From Patescibacteria group bacterium (GTDB lineage: Bacteria > Patescibacteriota > Minisyncoccia > Phycocordibacterales > SIBU01): 36,286 nt of DNA. The notes under the pieces were generated by a model, which saw only the letters and a program-made list of their open reading frames with translations, ran no database searches and had not been told where the DNA came from. The stretch lies in assembly GCA_040390045.1 (NCBI GenBank), contig JAZJZC010000007.1, positions 1 through 36,286 of the forward strand. Direction: 5' to 3'. Both the position numbers and the translations under genes were made by a program. This document shows positions 1 through 9,443 of this stretch, piece after piece (the first letter of the stretch is position 1; every line of letters starts with the position of its first letter).

Positions 1-16
1 CGGCGCTTTCTTTTTG

Positions 17-1864
17 TTAAATTTCTTTGAAGATAGGCGTAATCACCTCAACGTTAAGATGCAAGAGGCCGTCAGGTGGAGTTACTGAAGCCGAAGTTCC
101 TGTTATCAAAATGTCATATATTCCATCGAGAATTTGTCTGTTGGCCTTAATTCTCATGTATAACCCCGCTGTGTAATGATCCTTGTCTATTATCCGGGTA
201 GGAGCGGAAATTTTCAAATCCTTATCTGTATAAAATTCATACGTGAGTGGAACAGCTTGGTTTCCTAAAATAAACGCTGGCAAGGCTTTACCAGGCTCAC
301 CTCCCACTGTAACCGGATCAGAGAAACCACCGAAAGCGCTGATCTTCACATGAGTTGGAACTGAACTAGCGCTCTGTCCTACGAATTTCATCGGCACTTC
401 TATTGGATCGACGATCAAACTAAAGTCTCCAGTCGGTGTTGGGTTTATAAGTAACGGAATTGAACATTGCTCATCAGAAACAACCTTGGGTCTAAGAGAG
501 CTATCCGTAACCGTGACAAAGGCATATTTCACGCCAGAGGTGTCGTAATTGAGAGTCGCAACGTTTGAGGCTTGTGGGGCGCTCAACGCTTCAGACTGAT
601 CTTTGCGCCATTGGTAAGTAAAGGGAGCTGTACCGCCAGAAACAGAGGCTGACCAGGTAATATTTTGTGGCAATCCAACAACCGCTCCGGTTGATGAAGG
701 AGGATCAGTTCTCTGGCAACTAGCCGAAAATTCAGCGGGAATATTTGGCCTAACGGTAACGGTCGCTGTTTTAGTTTCGTCAGAAAAACCACTCTTTGAA
801 CAGGTAACACTATAGGTTGTTGTAGTTACAGGCTGTGTGGCAAAATCGCCACCAGTTCCAATCGGACCGTCAGAAAAACTAGGAGATCCAATGGTGCGTT
901 CGCAAGAGTCGGCGTTTGAGGATAATTTCAATAGGGTTGTTCCACCACGAGTGATCGACTGAGGAAAAGCTGTGAAATCTACTGTAAAATTTCCTGAAAC
1001 TGGCGCCCAGAAATAATAATCAGAACAATTGTTATCTTCACCGTCTGGGCCTTCGTCGATTACTCCGGGGTTTTCAGGCGGTATGTCAATACAGTAACGA
1101 AAATCATATCCATCTGGATTGTCGGCTAATGTCTCAGCATTAAAATTTCCACTAACAGTTACGGCCTTAGTTTGTCCAGCTAATAAACCACCTGACACTT
1201 GCGTTGGAAACATCGGCGATAAATATAAATTATCCGACTCCTTGTGTTTTTTTTGCTGAAGCGAAACTTTAAAATTTTGAACAAAACTTGCACCAATATT
1301 TTGAGGGTCAACGCGGAAATTAATGGTGTTTGAAACGCCCGGTATATATTTCGAACTTCCGTTGTTAGCTGGATGGTTTAAGCCAGGACCCGCGCCTTCG
1401 GCACCGAGTGGAGTGAGGTCGGGCTTGCCACCGACAGTCACTGAACCGCTACAAGTTTTGGTTACAGTTATCTGTTTAAGAATGGTCGGGTCTATGCCGG
1501 GAATAATCGGAGTGACAGTAACAGAAGCGGTAAAAGTACCGGCAGTTTTGTATGCGACCGTGTAAGAATTTCCATTTTTTGCGCCTGAAGATGAAGAATC
1601 GCCACTAGTCCATGCGTAGTCGTAGGTTTGTGGGGCGGAAGGTAGCGTATTTACTGTCCATGTTGCAGATTGGCCGACTACAATAGATTTAGGATTAACG
1701 GTACAACTAACACTTGGCCTAACGTAGACTGTCACTGGATTACTTGAAACGGGAGCAGCTTCAACAGCCGAAGAGAAAACAAAAAATACTGTCAAGAGAA
1801 GAAAAAGTGACTGGAATTTAGAAATGGAGAATTTTTTAAAATTGAGAGAAAAGTTCTTTTTCAT
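17..1864 (-). CDS. secreted PKD/CARDB-domain surface protein
   Basis: 615 aa. The N-terminus is basic followed by a hydrophobic stretch ending near AVEA-AP (about residue 37), a Sec signal peptide. A PKD-like module follows (about 50-135), then a CARDB-like module (about 148-290) with the pattern GYDFRYC-x-D-x-PP...NNCS, a short Ig-like module (about 293-372) with the CSKSG ending, a second PKD-like module (about 380-470, with WSASVSGGTAPFTYQW), and a C-terminal beta domain ending TPIFKEI. PKD and CARDB modules are known in extracellular adhesins and envelope proteins. The C-terminal domain resembles that of the next gene (1984-4341), which ends KPIFEEF. No catalytic motif is visible. Likely displayed on or released from the cell surface; the ligand is unknown. 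The A/T-rich start region has no Shine-Dalgarno site. Confidence 0.85.
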   Translation of the reverse strand: MKKNFSLNFKKFSISKFQSLFLLLTVFFVFSSAVEAAPVSSNPVTVYVRPSVSCTVNPKSIVVGQSATWTVNTLPSAPQTYDYAWTSGDSSSSGAKNGNSYTVAYKTAGTFTASVTVTPIIPGIDPTILKQITVTKTCSGSVTVGGKPDLTPLGAEGAGPGLNHPANNGSSKYIPGVSNTINFRVDPQNIGASFVQNFKVSLQQKKHKESDNLYLSPMFPTQVSGGLLAGQTKAVTVSGNFNAETLADNPDGYDFRYCIDIPPENPGVIDEGPDGEDNNCSDYYFWAPVSGNFTVDFTAFPQSITRGGTTLLKLSSNADSCERTIGSPSFSDGPIGTGGDFATQPVTTTTYSVTCSKSGFSDETKTATVTVRPNIPAEFSASCQRTDPPSSTGAVVGLPQNITWSASVSGGTAPFTYQWRKDQSEALSAPQASNVATLNYDTSGVKYAFVTVTDSSLRPKVVSDEQCSIPLLINPTPTGDFSLIVDPIEVPMKFVGQSASSVPTHVKISAFGGFSDPVTVGGEPGKALPAFILGNQAVPLTYEFYTDKDLKISAPTRIIDKDHYTAGLYMRIKANRQILDGIYDILITGTSASVTPPDGLLHLNVEVITPIFKEI

Positions 1865-1919
1865 TTATCAAATTATAGCACAGAGAAAAATGGTGTGATG
1901 TTGATAACGGAAACGTAAA

Positions 1920-1955
1920 CCCCCGCAGGCCAAAGGCCTGCGGGGGGGGGGGGGG
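1920..1955. terminator. GC-rich hairpin followed by a 14-G run
   Basis: A 12-bp perfect stem, 1920-1931 with 1935-1946 (CCCCCGCAGGCC, loop AAA). It lies between two minus-strand surface-protein genes and probably ends transcription of the 1984-4341 gene. The 3' arm runs into a homopolymer of 14 G (1942-1955), which replaces the usual A/T flank on that side. Confidence 0.55.
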
Positions 1956-1983
1956 TGGATTACCGAATCCTACGAAATTTTAA

Positions 1984-4341
1984 TTAAAATTCCTCGAAGA
2001 TGGGTTTAGATAAACTCGCATCAAGACTAATGGCCTTCGAATCACTTTTTGCCCCAGAGACGCCGTTTATCGTAAGAACATTTGGATATGATGCCGCAGG
2101 AACTGGCTTACTGGCAATCAAAACCATATCTAATCCATCAGAAAATTGTGCTTGGGAAACTGAAACCGGTGAGGTTACCAAGGCTTGTGTTCCGTGTCGG
2201 TACAAACGAACATTCATGGTTACTCCACCGACAACAACACTTGCGGGTGCACTTATTGTGACATTGCCAACAAAGCCGGGTTCAGGTGAAATAGTAATTC
2301 TAACCGGAGTAGAAACAGCGCCTTCATTAATAAATTTTAGGCTGGCAGTTGTTGCGGAGGTTGTAAGATTGAAGTTCGCATTTGAATCCGTGACGTTCAC
2401 TGATCCACAAGCGATAGGACCGTAGAACAGTGGTGGACTACTGGTATCAGTCACCGTAACAAATCCATATTTTTGACCAGCGAGTGTACCGGCGTAATTG
2501 AGAGAAATCCCCGCGGTTGTATTACCGTTGAGCGGAGCGTCTCCTGTCCAAAGATAGGTGTAGCTCAGACTGCCTCCTTCTGGTGTCGCTGTCCAAATCA
2601 CCGTGTCAGGCGGAACGCTTTGCAAATCTACGCCACCCAACGGTTGTGCGGCAGAACAATGAACGAAAAGCGGCAGACACGCACTACTTGCGGCAGTTAA
2701 GGAAGCCGGCAAATCAGACCAACTATCCCCACCTGGACCTCTCGCCAAAATTTGATATTGATATGAACCACCAGGAGTTAATCCTGAATCGGTAGCAGGG
2801 AGTGCGGCAAAACTAGTAACGTGTAAAATGTCTCCCCAACCAGAACTTGGGCTTGAATCCGGAACAGAATACGGATCTCGCTTGAGGTAATAATCGGTCA
2901 CGGGACCACCTGAGTCTTGAACGAAACTTAGGGAAATTTTTCCTGCGCCGGCGCCACAAGAAGATGTGGTAGCGGTAACATGAGGTTCCCCTGGTTTATC
3001 TACCACTTGCACAAGCACTGTTCCAGTAACAAATTCATTGCCGGCACCGGCCAAACCTAAGGCAGGATCGCTACTAAAACAAGTGATGCCATAAATTTTA
3101 GTACTGGCAGGCGTTACCCATTCATCGCCATCGGCGGTCGTCGCGCTCGGCGGATATGCGACACCTCCACTATTGTAAAAACTAGGAATTTGGCTTCCAC
3201 CAGTATTGACTGGGCTATAGCACCATGCAACGTGTGACGGCGCATAACTTGTAGTACTTACGGGATCCCATTTAATATTTGATGAATCTCCTGGGGGGAT
3301 TACGATAGGCGCACTTGAAAAAGAAATCGCTGGATTGTTGCATAGAGCGTTCGTGTACGTGTACGTAACAACAGCACTACTTGTAGTCTGTGTGAGTGGA
3401 AAATGAGAAAAAGGTCCGGTACCGTAGGGTGAGGATTCAGCAAACGAAGTAGCTGAAGTTGAAACGTCTTGAGTGACATCTATTCCCCCTGCACTCGCGC
3501 TAATGTAATTAGAAAGTTCAGTGGGGTCAACAATGGTAATAACCGGCGCGGCCTGATTGTATGTTGTTGTGCCATTGGTAAATGAACTTGAGCCAACGTA
3601 GTCGAGCGCGCCGTCGAAAGCAGTGATGGCAACCGGAGCAAAAGAATTTGCGAAATAACTTTTTGATGTATGTCCCGGGAGAGTGAAAGTGCTTGTCGCT
3701 AAACTAGAACCGCCAACTGAAATAGTGTGATTGGCAGTGTTTTCCACCTTTTGATTTATTTTGACAATCGAAGTAGGTGCAATCTCTAGAGCGGTGAGAG
3801 TGCCGAGAGAGGGATCAAAATAATTTAAGGTAGCATGCGCAAGCCAGTTGTTTGTTGCAGCTGAAAAATTTATGGTTTGAGTGATTTGGCGGCTTTCAAT
3901 AGGTAGCGTGTTAGCAGAAATAATTGGCGAGTAGCGGTTGCCACCTGGACCCACGGCAACAACTTGATATGAAAACATTGCTCCGTGCGCGAAAGTGCTA
4001 TCAATTGGAGAAAAGTCATTGAGGTCGGTCACATGCTGAATGTCTCCCCAGCCAGAATCGCCACCGGAAAATGGCGATCGACTCAAGTAGTAATCTGTGG
4101 CGGGACCTAGCGTGTCTTGCGCAAAAGAAAGTTTAATTTTGTTGGCGCCAGAAGCACAACTTCCTGTTCCCGCCATAACATACGGAGTGCCGGGCAAATC
4201 TACTGATTGCGCCGAAGAAATATTTGGAACAATGAGCGAGAAAGAAAAAATAAAGATAAAAAGAAATCCGCCTGCGCGCTTAATGAGATGTGAAGCGGCG
4301 AAATTTTTTCCTACTTTTGTTTGAGAAAAAATAGTAGTCAC
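1984..4341 (-). CDS. secreted FN3/Ig-repeat surface protein
   Basis: 785 aa. Signal peptide of about 44 residues (hydrophobic core FLFIFIFSFSLIV, ending SSAQS). Two closely similar fibronectin type III modules, about residues 50-145 and 453-553, share PG-x-P-x-V-x-A, a Cys, TDYYL and GWGDI-x-HVT blocks, so they arose by internal duplication. Between them is a Thr/Ser-rich beta region (about 150-345) and an Ig-like module with a TKIYGITCFS ending. A PKD-like module (about 560-650) and a C-terminal beta domain ending KPIFEEF follow. The C-terminal domain is shared with the 17-1864 protein. An extracellular structural or adhesive role is inferred from the modules; no enzyme motif is seen. Confidence 0.83.
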   Translation of the reverse strand: MTTIFSQTKVGKNFAASHLIKRAGGFLFIFIFSFSLIVPNISSAQSVDLPGTPYVMAGTGSCASGANKIKLSFAQDTLGPATDYYLSRSPFSGGDSGWGDIQHVTDLNDFSPIDSTFAHGAMFSYQVVAVGPGGNRYSPIISANTLPIESRQITQTINFSAATNNWLAHATLNYFDPSLGTLTALEIAPTSIVKINQKVENTANHTISVGGSSLATSTFTLPGHTSKSYFANSFAPVAITAFDGALDYVGSSSFTNGTTTYNQAAPVITIVDPTELSNYISASAGGIDVTQDVSTSATSFAESSPYGTGPFSHFPLTQTTSSAVVTYTYTNALCNNPAISFSSAPIVIPPGDSSNIKWDPVSTTSYAPSHVAWCYSPVNTGGSQIPSFYNSGGVAYPPSATTADGDEWVTPASTKIYGITCFSSDPALGLAGAGNEFVTGTVLVQVVDKPGEPHVTATTSSCGAGAGKISLSFVQDSGGPVTDYYLKRDPYSVPDSSPSSGWGDILHVTSFAALPATDSGLTPGGSYQYQILARGPGGDSWSDLPASLTAASSACLPLFVHCSAAQPLGGVDLQSVPPDTVIWTATPEGGSLSYTYLWTGDAPLNGNTTAGISLNYAGTLAGQKYGFVTVTDTSSPPLFYGPIACGSVNVTDSNANFNLTTSATTASLKFINEGAVSTPVRITISPEPGFVGNVTISAPASVVVGGVTMNVRLYRHGTQALVTSPVSVSQAQFSDGLDMVLIASKPVPAASYPNVLTINGVSGAKSDSKAISLDASLSKPIFEEF

Positions 4342-4425
4342 AGTGTGTCAATTATTTTATCTTAAGAGTATACCACAAAAAATTTGGATTTATAAAATGT
4401 GGGAAAAAACGGAAAAGTGGATATG

Positions 4426-4455
4426 AAAAACCCAGCATGAGAATCAATGCTGGGT
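4426..4455 (-). terminator. intrinsic terminator of the 4475-5479 gene
   Basis: A 9-bp stem, 4430-4438 with 4447-4455 (ACCCAGCAT/ATGCTGGGT), followed on the minus strand by a T run (plus-strand A run 4426-4430), just after the stop codon of the minus-strand gene. Confidence 0.75.
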
Positions 4456-4474
4456 GCGATAAACTTGTGACGAA

Positions 4475-5479
4475 TCACTTGGGAGGCGGCGACTTTGCCC
4501 TCTCCTGGAGAGTAACGTTCCGAACTCGGAAAAATCCGGACGACACTCCAGGGTCTGGGCGGTAAACTACCCCCTTGGTGCCGTCGGAGAGAATCTCCAA
4601 GCCGTACCCGCCAACTGCGGGATAAACCGGAGACCACTCACCATCGAGGTTGGAAGATTCCACCGTGCTCAAGGGAGTTGAGTCCCCGTAAACACGGACT
4701 TCAACCGATCCATCAGGTTTTGGAACGACTCCGGTAATCCGGAGCGGCACGATTGGCTTCACCAACTGCGCGACGAATCCCGGTTTGGGATTGGAGGCTT
4801 CGAGCAGATGCCCGTCGATAACGTCGAAGGTTGCGAAACCGTCAAAACCCTCGAGCGTAACTGCTCCCGAATCCCACCAAGACTCCTTGAGCCAAGGATA
4901 AGAGTACTCGCCACTCAATGACGCCCAGCCCATTGATAGAACGCTCTGAGCAGAGCCAATATCGCAAGGAGAATCGCCCCCTACGCCGTCCTTAGTCGAG
5001 TAATACTTTACCTCTTTGGAACCGCGGTATAGTCGCATTGAAACGCTGGTAATCCCACGAAGTTTCCAAGATGCGGAGACTCCGTACTGTAAAGGAGCAT
5101 CCTTCACATCTTGAGGGAGGACCCAGCCTGTTCGGGTCTTCTTAAACTTAAAGTCTCCGTATGCGAACGGACCTGGTGTAACGACTACCTCGAAGTAATG
5201 TTCTGCATCCGCAGGGGAAGCTAAGGAAATGTAGGTCAAGGCTAGTTTTTCAACCCGCCTTTTCACAACCTCCCTGAGAGGTCCGTCCACTGGACGATAA
5301 ACAAAGGTATCCCTTGCTAGCTTAGCGTCCTCCGCGTACCCCAAAAATTCGAGGCTGACTTCAGCGTCACGATTTTCAAAGTTCCTCCCAATGGGGAGTT
5401 GAAACTCTTGTTCAGACGCGACAAGCGTCAGAGCAAAGAGGCAAAGTGGGGTGAATCCCCACAACAGTCCAATTTTCAT
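4475..5479 (-). CDS. exported protein of unknown function
   Basis: 334 aa. Short signal peptide (hydrophobic GLLWGFTPLCLFALTLVAS, cut near residue 22). The remainder is a mixed alpha/beta exported domain with no family I recognise. The C-terminal third (about 245-320) looks like a beta sandwich with a motif ending SGFFRVRNV, a style I associate with C-terminal modules of secreted Verrucomicrobia/Planctomycetes-type proteins; that link is only an impression. Unlike its neighbours it has a clear purine-rich Shine-Dalgarno region (GGGAAGGA about 8 nt before ATG), higher G+C and different codon use, and its own terminator. It may be a recent acquisition. Not modular like the flanking PKD proteins. 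Confidence 0.75.
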   Translation of the reverse strand: MKIGLLWGFTPLCLFALTLVASEQEFQLPIGRNFENRDAEVSLEFLGYAEDAKLARDTFVYRPVDGPLREVVKRRVEKLALTYISLASPADAEHYFEVVVTPGPFAYGDFKFKKTRTGWVLPQDVKDAPLQYGVSASWKLRGITSVSMRLYRGSKEVKYYSTKDGVGGDSPCDIGSAQSVLSMGWASLSGEYSYPWLKESWWDSGAVTLEGFDGFATFDVIDGHLLEASNPKPGFVAQLVKPIVPLRITGVVPKPDGSVEVRVYGDSTPLSTVESSNLDGEWSPVYPAVGGYGLEILSDGTKGVVYRPDPGVSSGFFRVRNVTLQERAKSPPPK

Positions 5480-5635
5480 CTTTCTGTCCTTCCCTTTTGG
5501 GGTTTAGCCTTTGTCTTTTCAATCCATACCAATGGAAAGTTTTTCACAAAAGCCGTGTCAAGTCCTTTCTGAAATCTAACACAGAACCTAGAAAAATCAA
5601 TCAATTTTCCAGTTCTCCTTGGGGACAAAAGGGGT

Positions 5636-5671
5636 AAAAATCAAACCGCCCTTGTTTATGAGGGCGGTTTG
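5636..5671 (-). terminator. intrinsic terminator of the 5719-9153 gene
   Basis: An 11-bp perfect stem, 5642-5652 with 5661-5671 (CAAACCGCCCT), with a T run on the minus strand (plus A run 5636-5640). It lies about 50 nt beyond the stop codon of the large minus-strand gene. Confidence 0.8.
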
Positions 5672-5718
5672 GTCATTGTTTTTGGTTAGTTATCCACAGG
5701 TGGGCAGTTGACTCGAGT

Positions 5719-8700
5719 CTACTGGCACTGCAACTGATAGGCAAATTTGATCTTAGAAGTGAGTGATCCGGTGGTCAAATTGCCTCCTGTGGGGCTAGGT
5801 GTGCTGAACTCCTTGGAGTCTGAAGTGACCCAGGAACACCCTCGAGGGTTACCAGTAGTGGTCCATTGAAGCTTTGCTGGGTTGTTGTAGTCAATAATTA
5901 GCGGGTCGGCTTGCAAGGTTACATTTATCAAAGAAGAACTTCCTGGAAGGACGGAAAAAATTTTACTCGAACAATTACTAGAAATTGTGTCGGCGTTATG
6001 TGCATTGTTGTCTTCTTTTATCAGCCCCGGTTGCTCAGGAGGTTGGTCAGTACAAACTGTAATCTTGTAATCATCACCCTCAACGGAAGGCCACGAACTT
6101 AACGTCTTTAATGGCGATAAGTTTGAATCTCTTTTCAAATCTGAACCAGACAAAGATACGATAGGGGGCGAAAGCAGATTGACGCCTTGTTTAGATAGAA
6201 CAAATTGGTTATTAAAGGTTCCTGAAAAATCCCCACCTGTATTTTTAACCATTGTGGCAAAAGAAATCCGTTGCCCAGCAACTACTTGAGTTACCGTTTT
6301 ACCCCCACTTTTTAATTCAATATTTTCTATGGTCAAATCTGGACAGGTTTCTGAAGCTTGAGACATGACACTTTCTGATGGATTACTGGTGACTGCTCCT
6401 CTATATGCCGCCACTCTGTAGTAGTGATCAACTCTTGGAGCTAAACCAGAATCCGAATAGCTTGGAGTATTAACTGATTTTACAAGAGTGTTTGAATCAG
6501 CAGAAAAATTGCGTGAAGAACCCCGGTACACCCGATATCCTTCAGCTTCGGCCACAGGACTCCATGAAATATTGATTTTTCCAGTGGCCGGATTTGTACA
6601 AGCACCTTTCGCTGGAGTAACATTTTTTGGAGTTTCAACCGTCGTATCTTTTGCAAAAACTAAATTGGTGGAACCAGAACAGTTATCACCCTCGTTTGAA
6701 CCTTCATTAACCAATCCATTTGGTGATGGTGGCAAATCAACACAATATCTGAAATCATACCCGGCTGAGCTTGAGTCGCTTGCAAGAGAACTGTACTCGA
6801 CGGTTTTAGTAACTGATTCCAAAAATGCTAGTCCACCAGAAACTTTTGCGGTCGTGCCAACATCGCTATAAGAATTTTCGTCAGCGTTGGCTGATTTTTT
6901 TTGAAGCTTCACGCTAAAGTCGGGACCGGCAAAACCCAAACCAATATTTTGTGGCTGAACTTCGAATGTTACTGTACTGCCCAATAGACAGGTGCCATTT
7001 GGATTTTGTGGGCAAGATGGAATCGGCCTATTAGGACCGAGAGAAAGGACAGAAGCTCCGAGTGGAATAAGGTTTGGTAACGGAGGGGTAATGATCGGCT
7101 TACTAGAAACTGGCAAGGAACAGTTTGCGGAGACACTCTGAAGACCGGAACTTATTTTTACGCTGGCCATTTTTGTACCCTGTGTTGTGTAAGGTTTTGA
7201 GGTGACAGCTTTAAGCGTTTTGTCGTTTGCGCTTGCGTCAATATCTCCTGACCATTCATACGAATATGAACCCGTACCACCTGTTGGTGTCGGCGCAGTC
7301 CATGTGGCGCCTTCGCCAACGGTGACAGAGCTCGGGGCGACACTACAAGACGCATCTGCTTTAAGTGGTTCGTTAATCACCTGCAACTGGACAAAACATT
7401 GTTTATTTTCAAAACCAACAGATGCAACATCGACAGTAATATATTTTAAATCAGGAGAAGAAAAAGTTTTTGTAATGCTTGGGCCAGTTCCAATCACACC
7501 AGTTTCGTCTGACCAGGTGAAGGTGTAAGCTCCACTACCACCGGTTGCCGATGCTCGAAATGTTGCCGGAGAACCAACTTTTACGGGACTCGGTATCACT
7601 TCACAACTTGGAACAATCACACTTGTGGCAGACTTTACTGTAATTGTATTTGAACACTGTGTTGATCCACCCGCAGAATCTTTGGCAGTTGTGGTTACAG
7701 AATATTCACCCGGAGAAGAATACGAAGTGGTTAAGGTGTTACCAGAAGCGGTACCAGAAGCGGACCATGTGTATGTATACGAATCACTCGGGCTAACATT
7801 TGCAGTCCAAACCACAGACGATCCTGTTGTTGCACTAGACGGAGAAGCACTAACACTACAAGAAGCGGTGCTTGTGTTAACTTTCACGGGCTGTGGGGAA
7901 CAAGCTGAAACGAGAGTGGCGGGAACTTGAGAAGCCCATTCTCGGAGTTCACCTTCGTCGGGAAGAGGTCCTACAAGATTATTATTTTCATCCCTCTCTG
8001 TCCAAACTGGCCAAACGAAAGCGGGTCGGGCAGTTGCTTCAACCACATTGAAAGTTACCAATTTTAACCCAGATCCAGCAAACCCCGCTACATCTTGATT
8101 AAATTGAGCAATACTGTCGGCTGTCGGTGGAAGACCACTAGGACAACTGTATTCTTTTGGGTTGCTAGTGGGCGTACAGAGGCCAAGTTTGTTAGGGTCG
8201 ACAATCGGAGAATTTTCATCAAAATAATATTTAACACTCCTACCGGAGATAATTTTATTAAGATCATCCGGATCGCCCGGGGCACCTTGCGAATAAGAAG
8301 ATCCTTGAGAAAAATTTTGCCCAGGATAGACACCAACGGATGTTGACTCGTCCTGATGAGAAATACTACCAATAAAATCTGCCTCACCCTCAGCGTCTTT
8401 ATAGTACGCGGTAGCTCCGCACGAATAACCGCTTGAATATATGTCCCCAACGCGTTTGCCTTGGTCATCCACCAAGATTGAAATAGGATATAACGGCTTC
8501 TGAACCAGCTTCATGCTTCCATCTGCGCTAGGCGAAGAATATTCTGTTTTTCCGCCACTCGAATTTGTAAAAGTCGAAACTCCCGAAGCCAGTCCGGCAC
8601 CGTGTCCCGAGAAGTCTGCTATATAGCTCGTAGAATAATAATCCGGTATGGTTTGGTTGGGGGGTGTATAACCGCCCTTTCCAGCCGCTCTAAGTGAAAC

Positions 8701-9153
8701 TCCAGCGGCGGAACCTATAAGTTGTGCCTTTCCTTCGTCAATTATTAATCCACTAAAGTTACGCCACAGACATGTTGGATCTGGGGTGTCAGGGTTTATC
8801 GTTTTGCTCCCCGAACCCATTTTCAACATTCCAAAAAAAGCATTCTGAAATGACGAGGCGATTTGATACGAAAAAGCATATTTTTGGATGTTATTGGATT
8901 GTTCATATGCGGGAGCTACCATAAAATAATTACGGCTGTCGGTGCCATTATCCACGTGAACCTCAGCGTTTGCCTCATGAACCCCTTTTGCATGAATCTC
9001 TGCAGCCGCGTAATAGCAATCAGTTTTACTACTACCGCCGTAAGAACCAGTGAGTGACGCCGCACTTGCAACTGGAACCTGAAAATTAAAAACAAACATT
9101 GCCACGAAGGCCAGAGAAACGAAACGCAATGGAAATATTTTTTTTAATTTCAT
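5719..9153 (-). CDS. giant secreted PKD/CARDB/FN3 surface protein
   Basis: 1144 aa. Signal peptide about 1-32 (ending VASAAS). A unique N-terminal region (about 33-410) is rich in Gly, Ser and Tyr. Then come three PKD-like modules (about 425-505, 512-590, 597-680; each with a CSV or CEV start and a Y-x-W-S core), a CARDB-like module (about 690-820, GYDFRYC-x-D-x-PP and DNCS), an FN3 module (about 830-920, GYRVYRGSS and YYRVAAY), a second CARDB-like module (about 925-1065, VCTDQPPEQPG and NCSS) and an Ig-like module. The last module stops abruptly at YQLQCQ-TAG, before the final strand usual in such domains. Its start lies 5 nt after the stop of 9159-9443, so the two are probably co-transcribed. 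An envelope role is inferred; no catalytic site seen. Confidence 0.85.
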   Translation of the reverse strand: MKLKKIFPLRFVSLAFVAMFVFNFQVPVASAASLTGSYGGSSKTDCYYAAAEIHAKGVHEANAEVHVDNGTDSRNYFMVAPAYEQSNNIQKYAFSYQIASSFQNAFFGMLKMGSGSKTINPDTPDPTCLWRNFSGLIIDEGKAQLIGSAAGVSLRAAGKGGYTPPNQTIPDYYSTSYIADFSGHGAGLASGVSTFTNSSGGKTEYSSPSADGSMKLVQKPLYPISILVDDQGKRVGDIYSSGYSCGATAYYKDAEGEADFIGSISHQDESTSVGVYPGQNFSQGSSYSQGAPGDPDDLNKIISGRSVKYYFDENSPIVDPNKLGLCTPTSNPKEYSCPSGLPPTADSIAQFNQDVAGFAGSGLKLVTFNVVEATARPAFVWPVWTERDENNNLVGPLPDEGELREWASQVPATLVSACSPQPVKVNTSTASCSVSASPSSATTGSSVVWTANVSPSDSYTYTWSASGTASGNTLTTSYSSPGEYSVTTTAKDSAGGSTQCSNTITVKSATSVIVPSCEVIPSPVKVGSPATFRASATGGSGAYTFTWSDETGVIGTGPSITKTFSSPDLKYITVDVASVGFENKQCFVQLQVINEPLKADASCSVAPSSVTVGEGATWTAPTPTGGTGSYSYEWSGDIDASANDKTLKAVTSKPYTTQGTKMASVKISSGLQSVSANCSLPVSSKPIITPPLPNLIPLGASVLSLGPNRPIPSCPQNPNGTCLLGSTVTFEVQPQNIGLGFAGPDFSVKLQKKSANADENSYSDVGTTAKVSGGLAFLESVTKTVEYSSLASDSSSAGYDFRYCVDLPPSPNGLVNEGSNEGDNCSGSTNLVFAKDTTVETPKNVTPAKGACTNPATGKINISWSPVAEAEGYRVYRGSSRNFSADSNTLVKSVNTPSYSDSGLAPRVDHYYRVAAYRGAVTSNPSESVMSQASETCPDLTIENIELKSGGKTVTQVVAGQRISFATMVKNTGGDFSGTFNNQFVLSKQGVNLLSPPIVSLSGSDLKRDSNLSPLKTLSSWPSVEGDDYKITVCTDQPPEQPGLIKEDNNAHNADTISSNCSSKIFSVLPGSSSLINVTLQADPLIIDYNNPAKLQWTTTGNPRGCSWVTSDSKEFSTPSPTGGNLTTGSLTSKIKFAYQLQCQ

Positions 9154-9158
9154 AATTT

Positions 9159-9443
9159 TTATTTATTGAGCGCTTGCATTAATAATTTCAAATCGCTCTC
9201 AGAAAAATTATATTGATTAATCTGACCTCCGCTGATCAAATTAAACATCGCGATTTTTTCCGGTTCTGTGAGAGGTTTTGCTTTGGCCTCTGTTGCTCGG
9301 GTTAAAATCATGGTCTTATGGGCTGAGAGGGTTTCTCGAGTGGTGTCTCGGTACACAACAGATGTGAGAACCCATCCAAACATCGCCACAATCATCAACC
9401 ACAAACTTGTAATTACGAGCCCTGCTTTTTGGTTGTTAGACAT
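9159..9443 (-). CDS. small single-pass membrane protein
   Basis: 94 aa with one strong transmembrane segment (about residues 8-30, LVITSLWLMIVAMFGWVLTS) near the N-terminus and a charged C-terminal part predicted to be helical (EPEKIAMFNLI, SDLKLLMQAL). It is the first gene of a likely minus-strand pair: its stop is 5 nt before the start of the 1144-aa surface protein. No family recognised. It may help export or anchoring of its partner; that is inference from position only. Confidence 0.65.
   Translation of the reverse strand: MSNNQKAGLVITSLWLMIVAMFGWVLTSVVYRDTTRETLSAHKTMILTRATEAKAKPLTEPEKIAMFNLISGGQINQYNFSESDLKLLMQALNK

Noticed and set aside
4362-4637. 91-aa minus-strand frame at the end of the exported protein gene
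   Set aside because: Out-of-frame shadow of the 4475-5479 gene running through its terminator.
5690-5698. DnaA-box-like TTATCCACA, also at 31344-31352 on the other strand
   Set aside because: Single isolated boxes, 25 kb apart, with no cluster, no AT-rich unwinding tract and no dnaA or dnaN gene; not an origin.
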